From: Geojedonia sp051814705
GTDB lineage: Bacteria; Bacteroidota; Bacteroidia; Flavobacteriales; Flavobacteriaceae
Assembly: GCA_051814705.1 (NCBI GenBank)
Contig: JBPWQW010000001.1
Span: 186,001 to 250,000 of the forward strand
DNA length: 64,000 nucleotides
Direction of reading: 5' to 3'
A model generated the notes under the pieces. That model ran no database searches and was not told where the DNA came from. It saw nothing but the letters and a program-made list of their open reading frames with translations. Position 1 is the first letter of the stretch; every line of letters starts with the position of its first letter. The translations under genes and the position numbers were made by a program. Positions 55,494 to 63,683 of the stretch are shown in pieces.

Positions 55494-56162
55494 ATGTTAC
55501 TACAACTTAAAAACATTTATAAATGGGTAAATTCCGGAAGCCGTAGGATATTTATATTAAAAGATATCAATCTTGAGGTTAGAGAAGGTGAATTCATATC
55601 TATTATGGGACCTTCGGGTTCTGGAAAATCTACTCTCTTGAACGTGATTGGCATGTTGGATGGCTTTAATGAGGGCGAATACCAGTTCCTTAATGAGTCC
55701 GTTCATGAGCTCAAGGAAAAACATCGCGCGAATTTATATAAAGACTATATAGGCTTCGTTTTTCAAGCTTATCACCTCATTGATGAGCTCACCGTTTATG
55801 AAAACATTGAAACCCCACTTTTATATAAAAACATAAAATCTTCAGAGCGGAAAGCCTTGGTAGCCGATATGCTGGATCGTTTCAATATTGTTGGTAAAAA
55901 AGACCTTTTCCCGCCGCAAATAAGTGGCGGACAACAACAATTGGTGGGTATTGCAAGAGCCCTTATTTCGAAACCAAAACTTATTTTGGCCGACGAGCCC
56001 ACGGGCAACCTCAATTCGAAACAGAGCGAAGAAATCATGGAACTTTTTAAAGCACTTAACGAAGAAGGTGTCACCATAATACAGGCCACCCACTCTGAAC
56101 ACAATGCTAGTTATGGTTCGCGTACCATTCATCTTTTGGATGGAACTCAGGACTTTAACTAA
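55494..56162 (+). CDS. MacB/LolD-type ABC ATPase, copy 2
   Basis: This 222-residue protein has Walker A GPSGSGKST, signature ISGGQQQLV (Leu-to-Ile at the first position) and Walker B LILADEPTGNLNS. The usual catalytic order is kept, and the switch region reads ATHSEHNA. It begins 15 bases after permease copy 2 and is the last gene of the efflux operon. It is diverged from ATPase copy 1, so it was probably recruited or duplicated earlier than the permeases. Confidence 0.94.
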   Translation: MLLQLKNIYKWVNSGSRRIFILKDINLEVREGEFISIMGPSGSGKSTLLNVIGMLDGFNEGEYQFLNESVHELKEKHRANLYKDYIGFVFQAYHLIDELTVYENIETPLLYKNIKSSERKALVADMLDRFNIVGKKDLFPPQISGGQQQLVGIARALISKPKLILADEPTGNLNSKQSEEIMELFKALNEEGVTIIQATHSEHNASYGSRTIHLLDGTQDFN

Positions 56163-56193
56163 TTTTAAATCTGATGGATCCTAGTAAAATAGA

Positions 56194-56225
56194 AAAAGCC
56201 TTATCTTAATTAAGATAAGGCTTTT
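56194..56225. terminator. Bidirectional terminator between efflux operon and tRNAs
   Basis: This is a perfect 32-base palindrome, with arms AAAAGCCTTATCTTAA and its complement. On the minus strand it ends in a T-rich run (TTTTTCTATTTT), ending the tRNA transcript. On the plus strand it follows the ABC gene. Confidence 0.85.
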
Positions 56226-56226
56226 G

Positions 56227-56310
56227 TACTCAAGGCGGGACTTGAACCCGCACGACCTAATGGTCACAGGATTTTAAGTCCGGCGTGTCTACCAATTCCA
56301 CCACTTGAGC
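56227..56310 (-). tRNA. tRNA-Leu (anticodon TAA)
   Basis: Read on the minus strand, an 84-base class II tRNA begins GCTCAAGTGG and ends with the T-arm GGTTCAAGTCC and discriminator A. The loop CTTAAAA gives anticodon TAA for UUA codons. A long variable arm (TGACC...GGTCG) is present, as expected for leucine. The first acceptor pair is a G-T wobble. It is transcribed after tRNA-Gly. Confidence 0.93.
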
Positions 56311-56314
56311 ATAA

Positions 56315-56334
56315 TGGACTACCGCTGTAGTCCA
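56315..56334. other. Spacer hairpin between two tRNAs
   Basis: TGGACTAC-CGCT-GTAGTCCA makes an 8-bp stem in the 44-base spacer. It may help processing of the two-tRNA precursor. Confidence 0.4.
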
Positions 56335-56354
56335 ATTGGTATATTTTGGTATAG

Positions 56355-56426
56355 AGCGAAAGACGGGATTTGAACCCGCGACCCTCACCTTGGCAAGGTG
56401 ATGCTCTACCCCTGAGCTACTTTCGC
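56355..56426 (-). tRNA. tRNA-Gly (anticodon GCC)
   Basis: Read on the minus strand, a 72-base tRNA runs from GCGAAAG to CTTTCGC plus discriminator T. The loop TTGCCAA gives anticodon GCC for GGC/GGU codons. The T-arm GGTTCGAATCC is canonical. CCA is not encoded. Confidence 0.95.
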
Positions 56427-56459
56427 ATTTTAGTATGAACGTTTGCTTAATTGCGAGGG

Positions 56460-56489
56460 CAAATTTAACACAATTCTTATAAAACCAAA
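56460..56489 (-). promoter_or_regulatory. Promoter of the tRNA-Gly/tRNA-Leu operon
   Basis: On the minus strand, TTTG (56486-56489), 18 bases, then TAAATTTG (56460-56467). Both elements match the Bacteroidetes consensus, and the start would be ~27 bases before tRNA-Gly. Confidence 0.72.
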
Positions 56490-56514
56490 GGCTTTTTATA
56501 AAAATTATAAGAAT

Positions 56515-59118
56515 TTAGGCGTGTTTCTTTTTTAAGAGCATGCGTTTTATTTCGTTTAACTTCATCAGGGCTTCAACAGGTGTCAAAGTATCAATATCAA
56601 TGTTGACAATTTCCTCCTTAATCTGTTCTAAAAGCGGGTCATCTAAGTTAAAAAAACTCAACTGCATTTCGTTGTTCAAAGATTTGACTTTATTCGTGAG
56701 TTCTTCGCTAGAATGTGATTTTTCTAATTGCTTTAGAATTTTATGAGCTCGGTGGATCACTTGTTGTGGCATTCCAGCCATTTTCGCGACATGAATTCCA
56801 AAACTATGTTCACTTCCACCTTCAACCAGGGTTCTTAAAAATAACACGTTATCTTTTAATTCCTTAACCGATACATTGAAATTTTTAATCCGCTCAAAAG
56901 TTTCGGTCATTTCATTAAGCTCATGATAATGGGTGGCGAATAAGGTTTTGGCTTTACTGGGATGTTCATGCAAATATTCACTGATAGCCCAAGCGATTGA
57001 GATACCGTCATAGGTGCTCGTACCCCGACCAATTTCATCCAACAACACCAAACTGCGTTCCGAAATATTATTTAAAATGGACGCCGTTTCGTTCATCTCT
57101 ACCATAAAGGTCGATTCACCCATGGAAATGTTATCACTTGCTCCTACCCTTGTAAAAATTTTATCGACCAATCCAATATGAACCGACTCAGCAGGTACAA
57201 AACTTCCCATTTGTGCCAACAAAACAATTAAAGCCGTTTGGCGCAAAATAGCCGATTTACCAGACATATTAGGACCGGTGATCATGATGATTTGTTGCTG
57301 GTCTCTGTCCAGATAAACATCATTTGCTATATAAGGTTCGCCATGAGGCAATTGCTTTTCTATAACGGGATGTCTTCCGTTTTTAATGTCTAAATCAAAG
57401 GAATCGTTAATTTCCGGTCTTGAGTAGTTGTTTTCCGAAGCCAATTGTGCAAATCCACACAAGCAATCTAATTGCGCAATTAAAGAAGCGTTTTTTTGAA
57501 CAGGTTGAATATACAATCCGATCCAATTCACTAATTCTGAAAACAAATGCTGCTCAATCGCTAAAATACGTTCTTCAGCCCCTAAAATTTTGGCCTCATA
57601 TTCTTTGAGTTCTTCGGTGATATAACGCTCGGCATTGACCAAGGTCTGTTTTCGAATCCAATCTTCAGGGACTTTATCTTTATGGGTATTTCTCACTTCA
57701 ATATAATACCCAAACACATTGTTTGACGCTATTTTTAAGGAACTGATTCCAGTGCGTACAGTTTCACGTTCCAACATCTGGTCGAGATAATCCTTACCTT
57801 TTGTTGACAAGTCGCGTAGCTCCTTCAATTCGGTAGAAAAATCAGAAGAAATGGTATTCCCTTTTAAAATATTTACTGGAGCATCTTCATTTAAAGTAGC
57901 CTTAATACGTTGACGAAGGTCTTCGCATAATTCTAAAGCATTTCCAATATGTCGTAAGGCCTTATGTTCCGTTTTTAAAGTCAAGGCTTTGATGGGTTCA
58001 ATGGCCTCCAAGGCATTCTTTAATTGCACCACTTCTCTTGGACTGATTTTAACCGTAGCCACTTTGGAAATCAAGCGCTCTAAATCTCCAATCTTCTTAA
58101 TTTGATGTTGTATTTTATTCAACATGGTGCTATCATCCAACAAATATTGAACCACCTCATGCCGTTGCTTTATCATGTCGATCTGCACCAAAGGCAAGGC
58201 CAACCAACGCTTGAGCAAACGACCTCCCATTGGGGAAATGGTTTTGTCGATCACATCGATAAGGGTGACCGCATTGGGATTATAGGACTGGTAAAGTTCT
58301 AAATTCTTTATCGTGAATTTATCCATCCACACATGCTCATTTTGTGTAATGCGTTGAATGGCGGTGATGTGTTGAAGCTTGTGATGTTGTGTTTCACCCA
58401 AATAATGCAAAATAGCACCTGAAGCCACAATGCCTTCATATAAATCTTCAATCCCAAAGCCTTTCAAGGACTTGGTCTGAAAATGTTTTAATAAGGTTTC
58501 GTTAGCGTAATCGTCTTGAAACACCCAATCTTCGAGATAAAAAGTGTGAAAATCATTCCCAAAGGTTTCTTTAAACTCCGATTTTCTCGGTTTTGAAACT
58601 AAAACTTCACTAGGCTTAAAATTTTGAAGCAGTTTATCGACATATTCCGCATCGCCTTGTGAAATCAAAAATTCACCTGTAGATACGTCCAAAAAAGATA
58701 CGCCAATGAGCTGTCGACCAAAGCAAACCGCAGCTAAAAAATTGTTAGTTTTAGACTGTAAAATATCATCATTCAGTGCCACTCCAGGAGTCACCAATTC
58801 AGTAACGCCGCGTTTCACAATGGTTTTGGTCTGTTTGGGATCTTCCAGTTGATCGCAAATGGCTACGCGGCAACCCGCCTTGACCAATTTAGGTAAATAG
58901 GTATTTAAGGAATGGTGCGGAAAGCCAGCCAATTCGGTTTCGGTCTCACTACCAGCACCGCGCTTGGTTAGGATAATATCTAAAATTTTAGACGCTCTGA
59001 CGGCATCAGCTCCAAAAGTTTCATAAAAATCGCCCACCCGAAACAACAACAAGGCATCAGGATACTTTGCCTTAATGGCATTGTACTGTTTCATTAAGGG
59101 GGTTTCTTTTTTTGCCAA
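56515..59118 (-). CDS. mutS: DNA mismatch repair protein MutS
   Basis: MutS finds mismatches and starts repair. The protein has 867 residues, starting at a TTG that gives the family's usual MAKKETPLMKQYN; the first ATG lies only eight codons in. The mismatch-binding GDFYETFG is near residues 28-35. The connector and lever domains follow, and the ATPase domain has Walker A GPNMSGKSA, Walker B SLVLLDEIGRGTSTYDG and ATHYHEL. The C-terminal dimer region is present. It is a monocistronic-looking gene upstream of the tRNAs. Confidence 0.97.
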   Translation of the reverse strand: MAKKETPLMKQYNAIKAKYPDALLLFRVGDFYETFGADAVRASKILDIILTKRGAGSETETELAGFPHHSLNTYLPKLVKAGCRVAICDQLEDPKQTKTIVKRGVTELVTPGVALNDDILQSKTNNFLAAVCFGRQLIGVSFLDVSTGEFLISQGDAEYVDKLLQNFKPSEVLVSKPRKSEFKETFGNDFHTFYLEDWVFQDDYANETLLKHFQTKSLKGFGIEDLYEGIVASGAILHYLGETQHHKLQHITAIQRITQNEHVWMDKFTIKNLELYQSYNPNAVTLIDVIDKTISPMGGRLLKRWLALPLVQIDMIKQRHEVVQYLLDDSTMLNKIQHQIKKIGDLERLISKVATVKISPREVVQLKNALEAIEPIKALTLKTEHKALRHIGNALELCEDLRQRIKATLNEDAPVNILKGNTISSDFSTELKELRDLSTKGKDYLDQMLERETVRTGISSLKIASNNVFGYYIEVRNTHKDKVPEDWIRKQTLVNAERYITEELKEYEAKILGAEERILAIEQHLFSELVNWIGLYIQPVQKNASLIAQLDCLCGFAQLASENNYSRPEINDSFDLDIKNGRHPVIEKQLPHGEPYIANDVYLDRDQQQIIMITGPNMSGKSAILRQTALIVLLAQMGSFVPAESVHIGLVDKIFTRVGASDNISMGESTFMVEMNETASILNNISERSLVLLDEIGRGTSTYDGISIAWAISEYLHEHPSKAKTLFATHYHELNEMTETFERIKNFNVSVKELKDNVLFLRTLVEGGSEHSFGIHVAKMAGMPQQVIHRAHKILKQLEKSHSSEELTNKVKSLNNEMQLSFFNLDDPLLEQIKEEIVNIDIDTLTPVEALMKLNEIKRMLLKKKHA

Positions 59119-59258
59119 TGATAAACTGGTTTTTAAATCTTATTTTTGTCTCGAAAATTCAGAATTGTAAGATTGCTAATGTACTTATATTTTGATGTTT
59201 TATAAAATGAAACAAGGATAAGTTATCTACAATTGTTGATAATTTTGGCTATTAAATG

Positions 59259-59384
59259 GCCACGAATACACGAATGTTTTTGTGATGTTCTAATTGAATT
59301 AAATTTGATTTTAGTGTTTTTCAATTCTGAAGGGAATCATATTCAGCGAACAAAATTTTAAACATACATTCGCGTATTCGTGGC
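59259..59384. repeat. MITE-like element bounded by inverted repeats
   Basis: Near-perfect 18-base inverted ends GCCACGAATAC[A/G]CGAATG at 59259-59276 and 59367-59384 enclose ~90 AT-rich bases with no ORF, in the spacer between mutS and the methyltransferase. Sequences of this GCCACGAAT type recur in Bacteroidetes intergenic DNA, so a small non-autonomous element is likely. Confidence 0.55.
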
Positions 59385-59397
59385 AAAAACAAATTAA

Positions 59398-59928
59398 ATG
59401 CGAAAACTAAAAAACAGCGAACTGGATCGATTAAGTGTTGAAGACTTTAAAAGGACTAAAAAAACACCAATACTTGTGGTTTTGGATAATATTCGCAGTT
59501 TAAATAATATTGGCTCAGTATTTAGAACTTGTGATGCCTTTTTGATTGAAAAAATTTACCTCTGTGGCATTACGGCAACACCTCCGCATAAGGATATTCA
59601 AAAAACAGCATTGGGAAGTACCAAAACCGTAGCTTGGGAATACGTAGAAAACATCCTGGATTTGGTGGCTCAGTTTAAGGCTGAACACATAAGCGTAGTG
59701 TCTATCGAGCAGGCTGAAAATGCCACTATGCTTAACAATTTTAAACCTGAAGCCGACTCGAAATATGCTTTAGTGTTTGGCAACGAAGTAAAGGGTGTCT
59801 CACAGAGTGTTGTAAATGCAAGTGATTTCGTATTGGAAATTCCACAATTTGGCACCAAACACTCCCTCAACATCTCAGTAAGTGTGGGCGTGGTGATTTG
59901 GGATGTGTTTAGTAAGTTGAAAAGTTAA
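59398..59928 (+). CDS. SpoU/TrmH-family RNA 2'-O-methyltransferase
   Basis: This 176-residue SPOUT enzyme has motif 1 NIGSVFRT (with its Arg), motif 2 LVFGNEVKGV and motif 3 IPQFGTKHSLNISVSVG. The knotted fold binds S-adenosylmethionine and methylates a ribose in tRNA or rRNA. It lacks an N-terminal RNA-binding extension, so it may be a TrmL-like or small TrmH-like enzyme; the exact nucleotide is unknown. A degenerate copy of its 3' end lies 88 bases downstream. Confidence 0.9.
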   Translation: MRKLKNSELDRLSVEDFKRTKKTPILVVLDNIRSLNNIGSVFRTCDAFLIEKIYLCGITATPPHKDIQKTALGSTKTVAWEYVENILDLVAQFKAEHISVVSIEQAENATMLNNFKPEADSKYALVFGNEVKGVSQSVVNASDFVLEIPQFGTKHSLNISVSVGVVIWDVFSKLKS

Positions 59929-59940
59929 AAGTTTATTGTT

Positions 59941-60012
59941 TTGTCCTTCCTGCGAAGGCAGGGATCCACTTTTTTGCAACGATTAATATACACATCAAGT
60001 GCAGAATGACAA
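59941..60012. repeat. Short repeat with imperfect inverted ends
   Basis: The ends TTGTCCTTCCTGC (59941-59953) and GCAGAATGACAA (60001-60012) are imperfectly complementary. An inner CCTGC-GAAG-GCAGG hairpin lies at 59949-59962. The form is that of a REP/MITE-like element, placed exactly between the methyltransferase and its decayed copy. Confidence 0.55.
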
Positions 60013-60016
60013 GATG

Positions 60017-60090
60017 GGCACCAAGCATTCGCTAAACATCTGGTGAGTGTGGGTTTTATGGTTTGGGATGTATTCTCGAAGTTAAAGTGA
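60017..60090 (+). pseudogene. Decayed second copy of the methyltransferase 3' end
   Basis: About 74 bases match the last ~25 codons of the methyltransferase. GTKHSLNI is followed, after a one-base deletion, by VSVGFMVWDVFSKLK and a stop at 60088-60090. The 5' part is missing. This is a partial duplicate or the relic of a tandem paralogue. Confidence 0.75.
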
Positions 60091-60155
60091 AAAGTAAAAC
60101 GTTTCTTCTGATAAAACTTATCATGACGCCTTAGTTTTATAAAAACAACAGCTCA

Positions 60156-61442
60156 TCAAGGTGTAGAGTTAACTATCTCATGGTTTTCAAGAGTGGCTTT
60201 TGGACTTGTCTTATTAAAAATCTCGTTTACGATCTTGTAGATGTCAGGAATCACTGTTTTTGCTAGTTTGGAATTACTATTTAAAAGCACACAAATACCA
60301 AGATCGGCCTCAGGATACAGAGCTATTTCGTTTCTGTAATCATTAACACTACCACCGTGGTGTATTATCGTTTTTTGCACATCCTTATCCACAAATTTTT
60401 GGATCCTCCACCCAAAGCCATAGTAAGAACTCACTTGCTCTGGCCATTGCTGGTAATATTTGCTTGTACCTTTTAATTCAATAAATGGTTTAAAAGCTTC
60501 CTCAAAATTGGTCTTATCCATGATCTCCTGATGATGTCCAAGTAAAAATGACATCCATTTGGACATATCGAGGGCACTGGAGTTGATCCCACCTGCCGCA
60601 ACCGCATTATCATAATGGTTTGTAAGCTTTAAAGTCTTCCAACTTTTGGACATTTTTGAATGAGGCAAAGCAACATTTTGTTCATGTGATAAAGTTTCAT
60701 AATCCATTGAGGTATGATCCATCCCCAATGGTTTAAAAAATTTGTCCTTCAATAATGCTTTAAAGTCTTTGTGAGTGGCTTGATGCATCATCTCACTTGA
60801 AAGGGCAAACATGGCATTTTGATAACTATAGGTCAATCCAGGCTTGCTAATGGGTCTTACCGATTTAAAGCGTTTTGCAATTTCTGACATTGATAAACCA
60901 GCTTCGATAAGATTGGTGTAGCTATGATAAGGGGCTCCTGAAGTATGTGATAAAATATTGGCTAATGTAATTTGATTTGTATTAGTTGGGTCTCCCAACT
61001 GAAACCCAGGTACAAAGTCACTGACTTTATCCGTCCATTTCAATTTACCTTCTTTCACTAAGCTGGCAGCTAACACGCCAGTGAATCCTTTTGACAATGA
61101 ACCGAGTCGGAATACAGTATTCCCATCAACTCCTCCTTTAGTAGCAGCATTTCGTTTACCGAAACCATCTGAAAAAACGATAGAATCGCCCTTCACGATG
61201 CCGACTCCTGCGCCTACAATTTCTCCTGATGCAATTGCCTTATCAAAATATGCATTAAGAGCAACTTTCAATTCATGTTGATGCTCTTTATATAATTTTA
61301 ACGCCTTCTGATCAACTATCTTGATGTTTTCACTTGTAAGCTCTTCATCATTAGCAGATTCCGATTTAAAAACGCTTATGGTGAGCACAAAAAGCACTAC
61401 AATTAATAAAATAGGTTTTCCTAAGATCTTGGGACGCTGCAT
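60156..61442 (-). CDS. Exported beta-lactamase-fold serine hydrolase
   Basis: I chose ATG 61442 (428 residues), which starts the signal/anchor segment; the longer frame begins at a GTG. A hydrophobic segment lies at ~8-26. The class C-like motifs are SLSK (Ser115, Lys118), YQN in TYSYQNAM and HHGG near the end. Such proteins are esterases, DD-peptidase-like enzymes or D-amino-acid amidases, rarely true beta-lactamases. A function in resistance is not supported by sequence alone. Standing alone, it has no informative neighbours. Confidence 0.85.
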   Translation of the reverse strand: MQRPKILGKPILLIVVLFVLTISVFKSESANDEELTSENIKIVDQKALKLYKEHQHELKVALNAYFDKAIASGEIVGAGVGIVKGDSIVFSDGFGKRNAATKGGVDGNTVFRLGSLSKGFTGVLAASLVKEGKLKWTDKVSDFVPGFQLGDPTNTNQITLANILSHTSGAPYHSYTNLIEAGLSMSEIAKRFKSVRPISKPGLTYSYQNAMFALSSEMMHQATHKDFKALLKDKFFKPLGMDHTSMDYETLSHEQNVALPHSKMSKSWKTLKLTNHYDNAVAAGGINSSALDMSKWMSFLLGHHQEIMDKTNFEEAFKPFIELKGTSKYYQQWPEQVSSYYGFGWRIQKFVDKDVQKTIIHHGGSVNDYRNEIALYPEADLGICVLLNSNSKLAKTVIPDIYKIVNEIFNKTSPKATLENHEIVNSTP

Positions 61443-61588
61443 AGATAAGTTATAGTTTAGTTTAGGGTTTAAAGACACGAATATAAGCTGAAATACTCAA
61501 ATAACCGACGAAACGCGTGTTATTTTTTTAATTAATATCCATTTTATATGTGATTTGTATTCAATCACTTATAAAATGCAAGCCCAAA

Positions 61589-62731
61589 TCATTCCGAACA
61601 AATCTCGCCCAAAATCCAAAGATAATCCTCTCGGTTTTCAACAAAATCCCGATCGGAAATATCGATAATTTTCACATTAAGTTCGGTTTGATTTTTTAAA
61701 AAATCCAAATAACCTGTATTGATTTTTTCCAAATAGGTGCTATCAATTTCTTGCTCGTAATCTCGCCCACGTTTCTTGATGTTTTCCTGCAAACGTTTGG
61801 TATTTTGATAGAGATAAATATAAAGTTCTGGTTTGGCAATGTCTTTATACATCAAATAAAACAGCTTACGATACAATTTAAACTCATCTTCAGGCAAAGT
61901 GATTTTGGAAAAAATCAAGGATTTATAAATATCATAGTCGCTCACCATAAAATCTTTAAACAAATCGAGTTGTGAGAGGTCATCACTAATTTGCTGATAC
62001 CGATCGGCCAAAAAGGACATTTCTAGAGTAAAGGCATAGCGTTTTGGTTCTTTGTAAAATTTAGGCAAAAACGGGTTGTCGGCAAAGCGTTCCAAGATTA
62101 GTTTGGCATTAAAATCTTGAGCTAGTTTTTTTGCCAAACTGGTTTTACCCGCACCTATATTGCCTTCAATAGCAATATAGTTAAAGTCAGAAAAATGAAA
62201 TTGCTTACTTGGATTTTTTAACCAAATCTTAATCTGTTCTATCACGCTGTGATCGTCACAGTCTTCTAATAATTCGTCAATGGTTGCATTGAATATAGGG
62301 TGCATGAGTTTTGAAGCAATATCATGCAAAGGCTGTAATACAAACTTGCGTTTGTGCAGTTCGGGATGTGGAATTTTAAGGGTTTTGGAATTGATAATCT
62401 CCTCATCAAAAAACAGTATATCCAAATCTATAATACGTGCTTTATAGCCCTTGCTTTTTGTTCTGACCCGCCCAAGATCGGTCTCAATGGCCAACAAGGC
62501 CTGCATCAAGGGTTGAGCTTCTAACTCGGTTTCTAAAAAAATACAGATGTTTAAAAAATCATCCCCTGGATCTTTGGGATCGAATCCTAAAGCTGGGGTA
62601 TTATAAACCTTGGAAATGCTATTAATCATTCCAATCCTTTTAAAAATAAGGTCAACGGCATCTTGAAGATGTTTTAATCGGTCACCTTTATTACTTCCAA
62701 GGGAGAGATATACTTTGTGGTTCTGTTGCAT
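61589..62731 (-). CDS. folK: Bifunctional HPPK (FolK)-deoxynucleoside kinase fusion
   Basis: ATG 62731 is used (380 residues); the longer frame begins at TTG. Residues ~5-165 are 6-hydroxymethyl-7,8-dihydropterin pyrophosphokinase: YLSLGSNKGDR, RIIDLDILFF and PHPELHKRKFVLQPL. Residues ~183-380 are a dNK-type deoxynucleoside kinase: P-loop GNIGAGKT (190-197), LERFADNPFL, LADRYQQ and a lid-like KRGRDYE. It thus joins a folate-pathway step to nucleoside salvage. This fusion is known in Bacteroidetes; the preferred nucleoside (deoxyadenosine or deoxyguanosine) cannot be read here. Confidence 0.93.
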   Translation of the reverse strand: MQQNHKVYLSLGSNKGDRLKHLQDAVDLIFKRIGMINSISKVYNTPALGFDPKDPGDDFLNICIFLETELEAQPLMQALLAIETDLGRVRTKSKGYKARIIDLDILFFDEEIINSKTLKIPHPELHKRKFVLQPLHDIASKLMHPIFNATIDELLEDCDDHSVIEQIKIWLKNPSKQFHFSDFNYIAIEGNIGAGKTSLAKKLAQDFNAKLILERFADNPFLPKFYKEPKRYAFTLEMSFLADRYQQISDDLSQLDLFKDFMVSDYDIYKSLIFSKITLPEDEFKLYRKLFYLMYKDIAKPELYIYLYQNTKRLQENIKKRGRDYEQEIDSTYLEKINTGYLDFLKNQTELNVKIIDISDRDFVENREDYLWILGEICSE

Positions 62732-62903
62732 AAGCGGAAACAAAATAATGAAAAGAAAATTTAATCCTTTATATTTACCCAACCTATTTATTCACAATTT
62801 TGATCCCGATAACTTTAAGCCATATTCAGTACAAGTGTCCTAAAACTCATTTTTTTTATAAATAGGATTAATTTATTTTTAAACCCCCTTCAAAATCAAT
62901 GGA

Positions 62904-63611
62904 ATGACTGTTAAAGACAAACTTGTAGCCCAACGCATTTACCTGCTTTTAGCAGCTTTATTTATCACCTCGCTGGTTGTGTCTAATTTAATTTTTCAGA
63001 AGTTTTTTTATTGGTACCCTTTTCATTTAGATTTTTTTGGAGTCAAACTTTTTGAGCTTTCAGTGGGCATCTTACCCTATCCCATTACCTTTTTAATTAC
63101 CGACATCATTAGCGAAATTTATGGCAAAAAGAGAGCAAACCAAGTTGTGTTTACTGGTATTTTCGCTTCTTTGTTTTCGCTTTTAATTGTTATCATTTCC
63201 GATGCTGCTCCCGCTACACCTTGGTCGCCAGTTACCGATACTATGTTTACTACCGTTTTTGGTAGCACCGCCATTGCAGTAACTGCCAGCATGTTAGCTT
63301 ACTTGTTTGCGCAATTTATCGATATTCAAATCTATCATTTTTGGAAAGGCCTAACCAAAGGCAAACATTTGTGGCTGCGCAACAATGGCTCTACATTTTC
63401 ATCGCAGTTTATTGATACTATGACTATATTGGTTTTGTTGTGCACTTTTGAAATTATTGCTTGGGATAAGTTTTGGGGATTGCTCGTTAGTGGCATTCTG
63501 TTTAAGTGGCTTATTGCGCTTTGCGATACGCCATTTATGTATCTATTGGTTTATCTTTTCAGGAAACGCTTCCGTCTTAAACCTAACGAAGAGATTGAAC
63601 TTTTATATTAA
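62904..63611 (+). CDS. yhhQ: Queuosine precursor transporter (YhhQ/VUT family)
   Basis: The protein has 235 residues with about six hydrophobic helices. The family signature LITDIISEIYGKKRANQVVF is at ~65-85. Later helices contain FGSTAIAVTASMLAYLFAQFIDIQIYH and the C-terminal KWLIALCDTPFMYL. It imports preQ0/preQ1 or related bases across the inner membrane for queuosine tRNA modification. It is divergent from folK and precedes an AsmA-like gene. Confidence 0.9.
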   Translation: MTVKDKLVAQRIYLLLAALFITSLVVSNLIFQKFFYWYPFHLDFFGVKLFELSVGILPYPITFLITDIISEIYGKKRANQVVFTGIFASLFSLLIVIISDAAPATPWSPVTDTMFTTVFGSTAIAVTASMLAYLFAQFIDIQIYHFWKGLTKGKHLWLRNNGSTFSSQFIDTMTILVLLCTFEIIAWDKFWGLLVSGILFKWLIALCDTPFMYLLVYLFRKRFRLKPNEEIELLY

Positions 63612-63683
63612 GTAACTTTAATACGTTAGCGACTTTTAGCTTATCTTACACGTATATATCTGTACAAACTAAACCGCCAGTCT

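Noticed and set aside
60111..60140. Inverted repeat ATAAAACT/AGTTTTAT as a terminator of the serine hydrolase
   Set aside because: Only 8 bp, AT-only apart from one G-C pair, and no T-run follows on the minus strand.
60156..61442. Antibiotic-resistance beta-lactamase
   Set aside because: SxxK, YxN and HHGG fit the broad serine-hydrolase family; nothing specific supports resistance.
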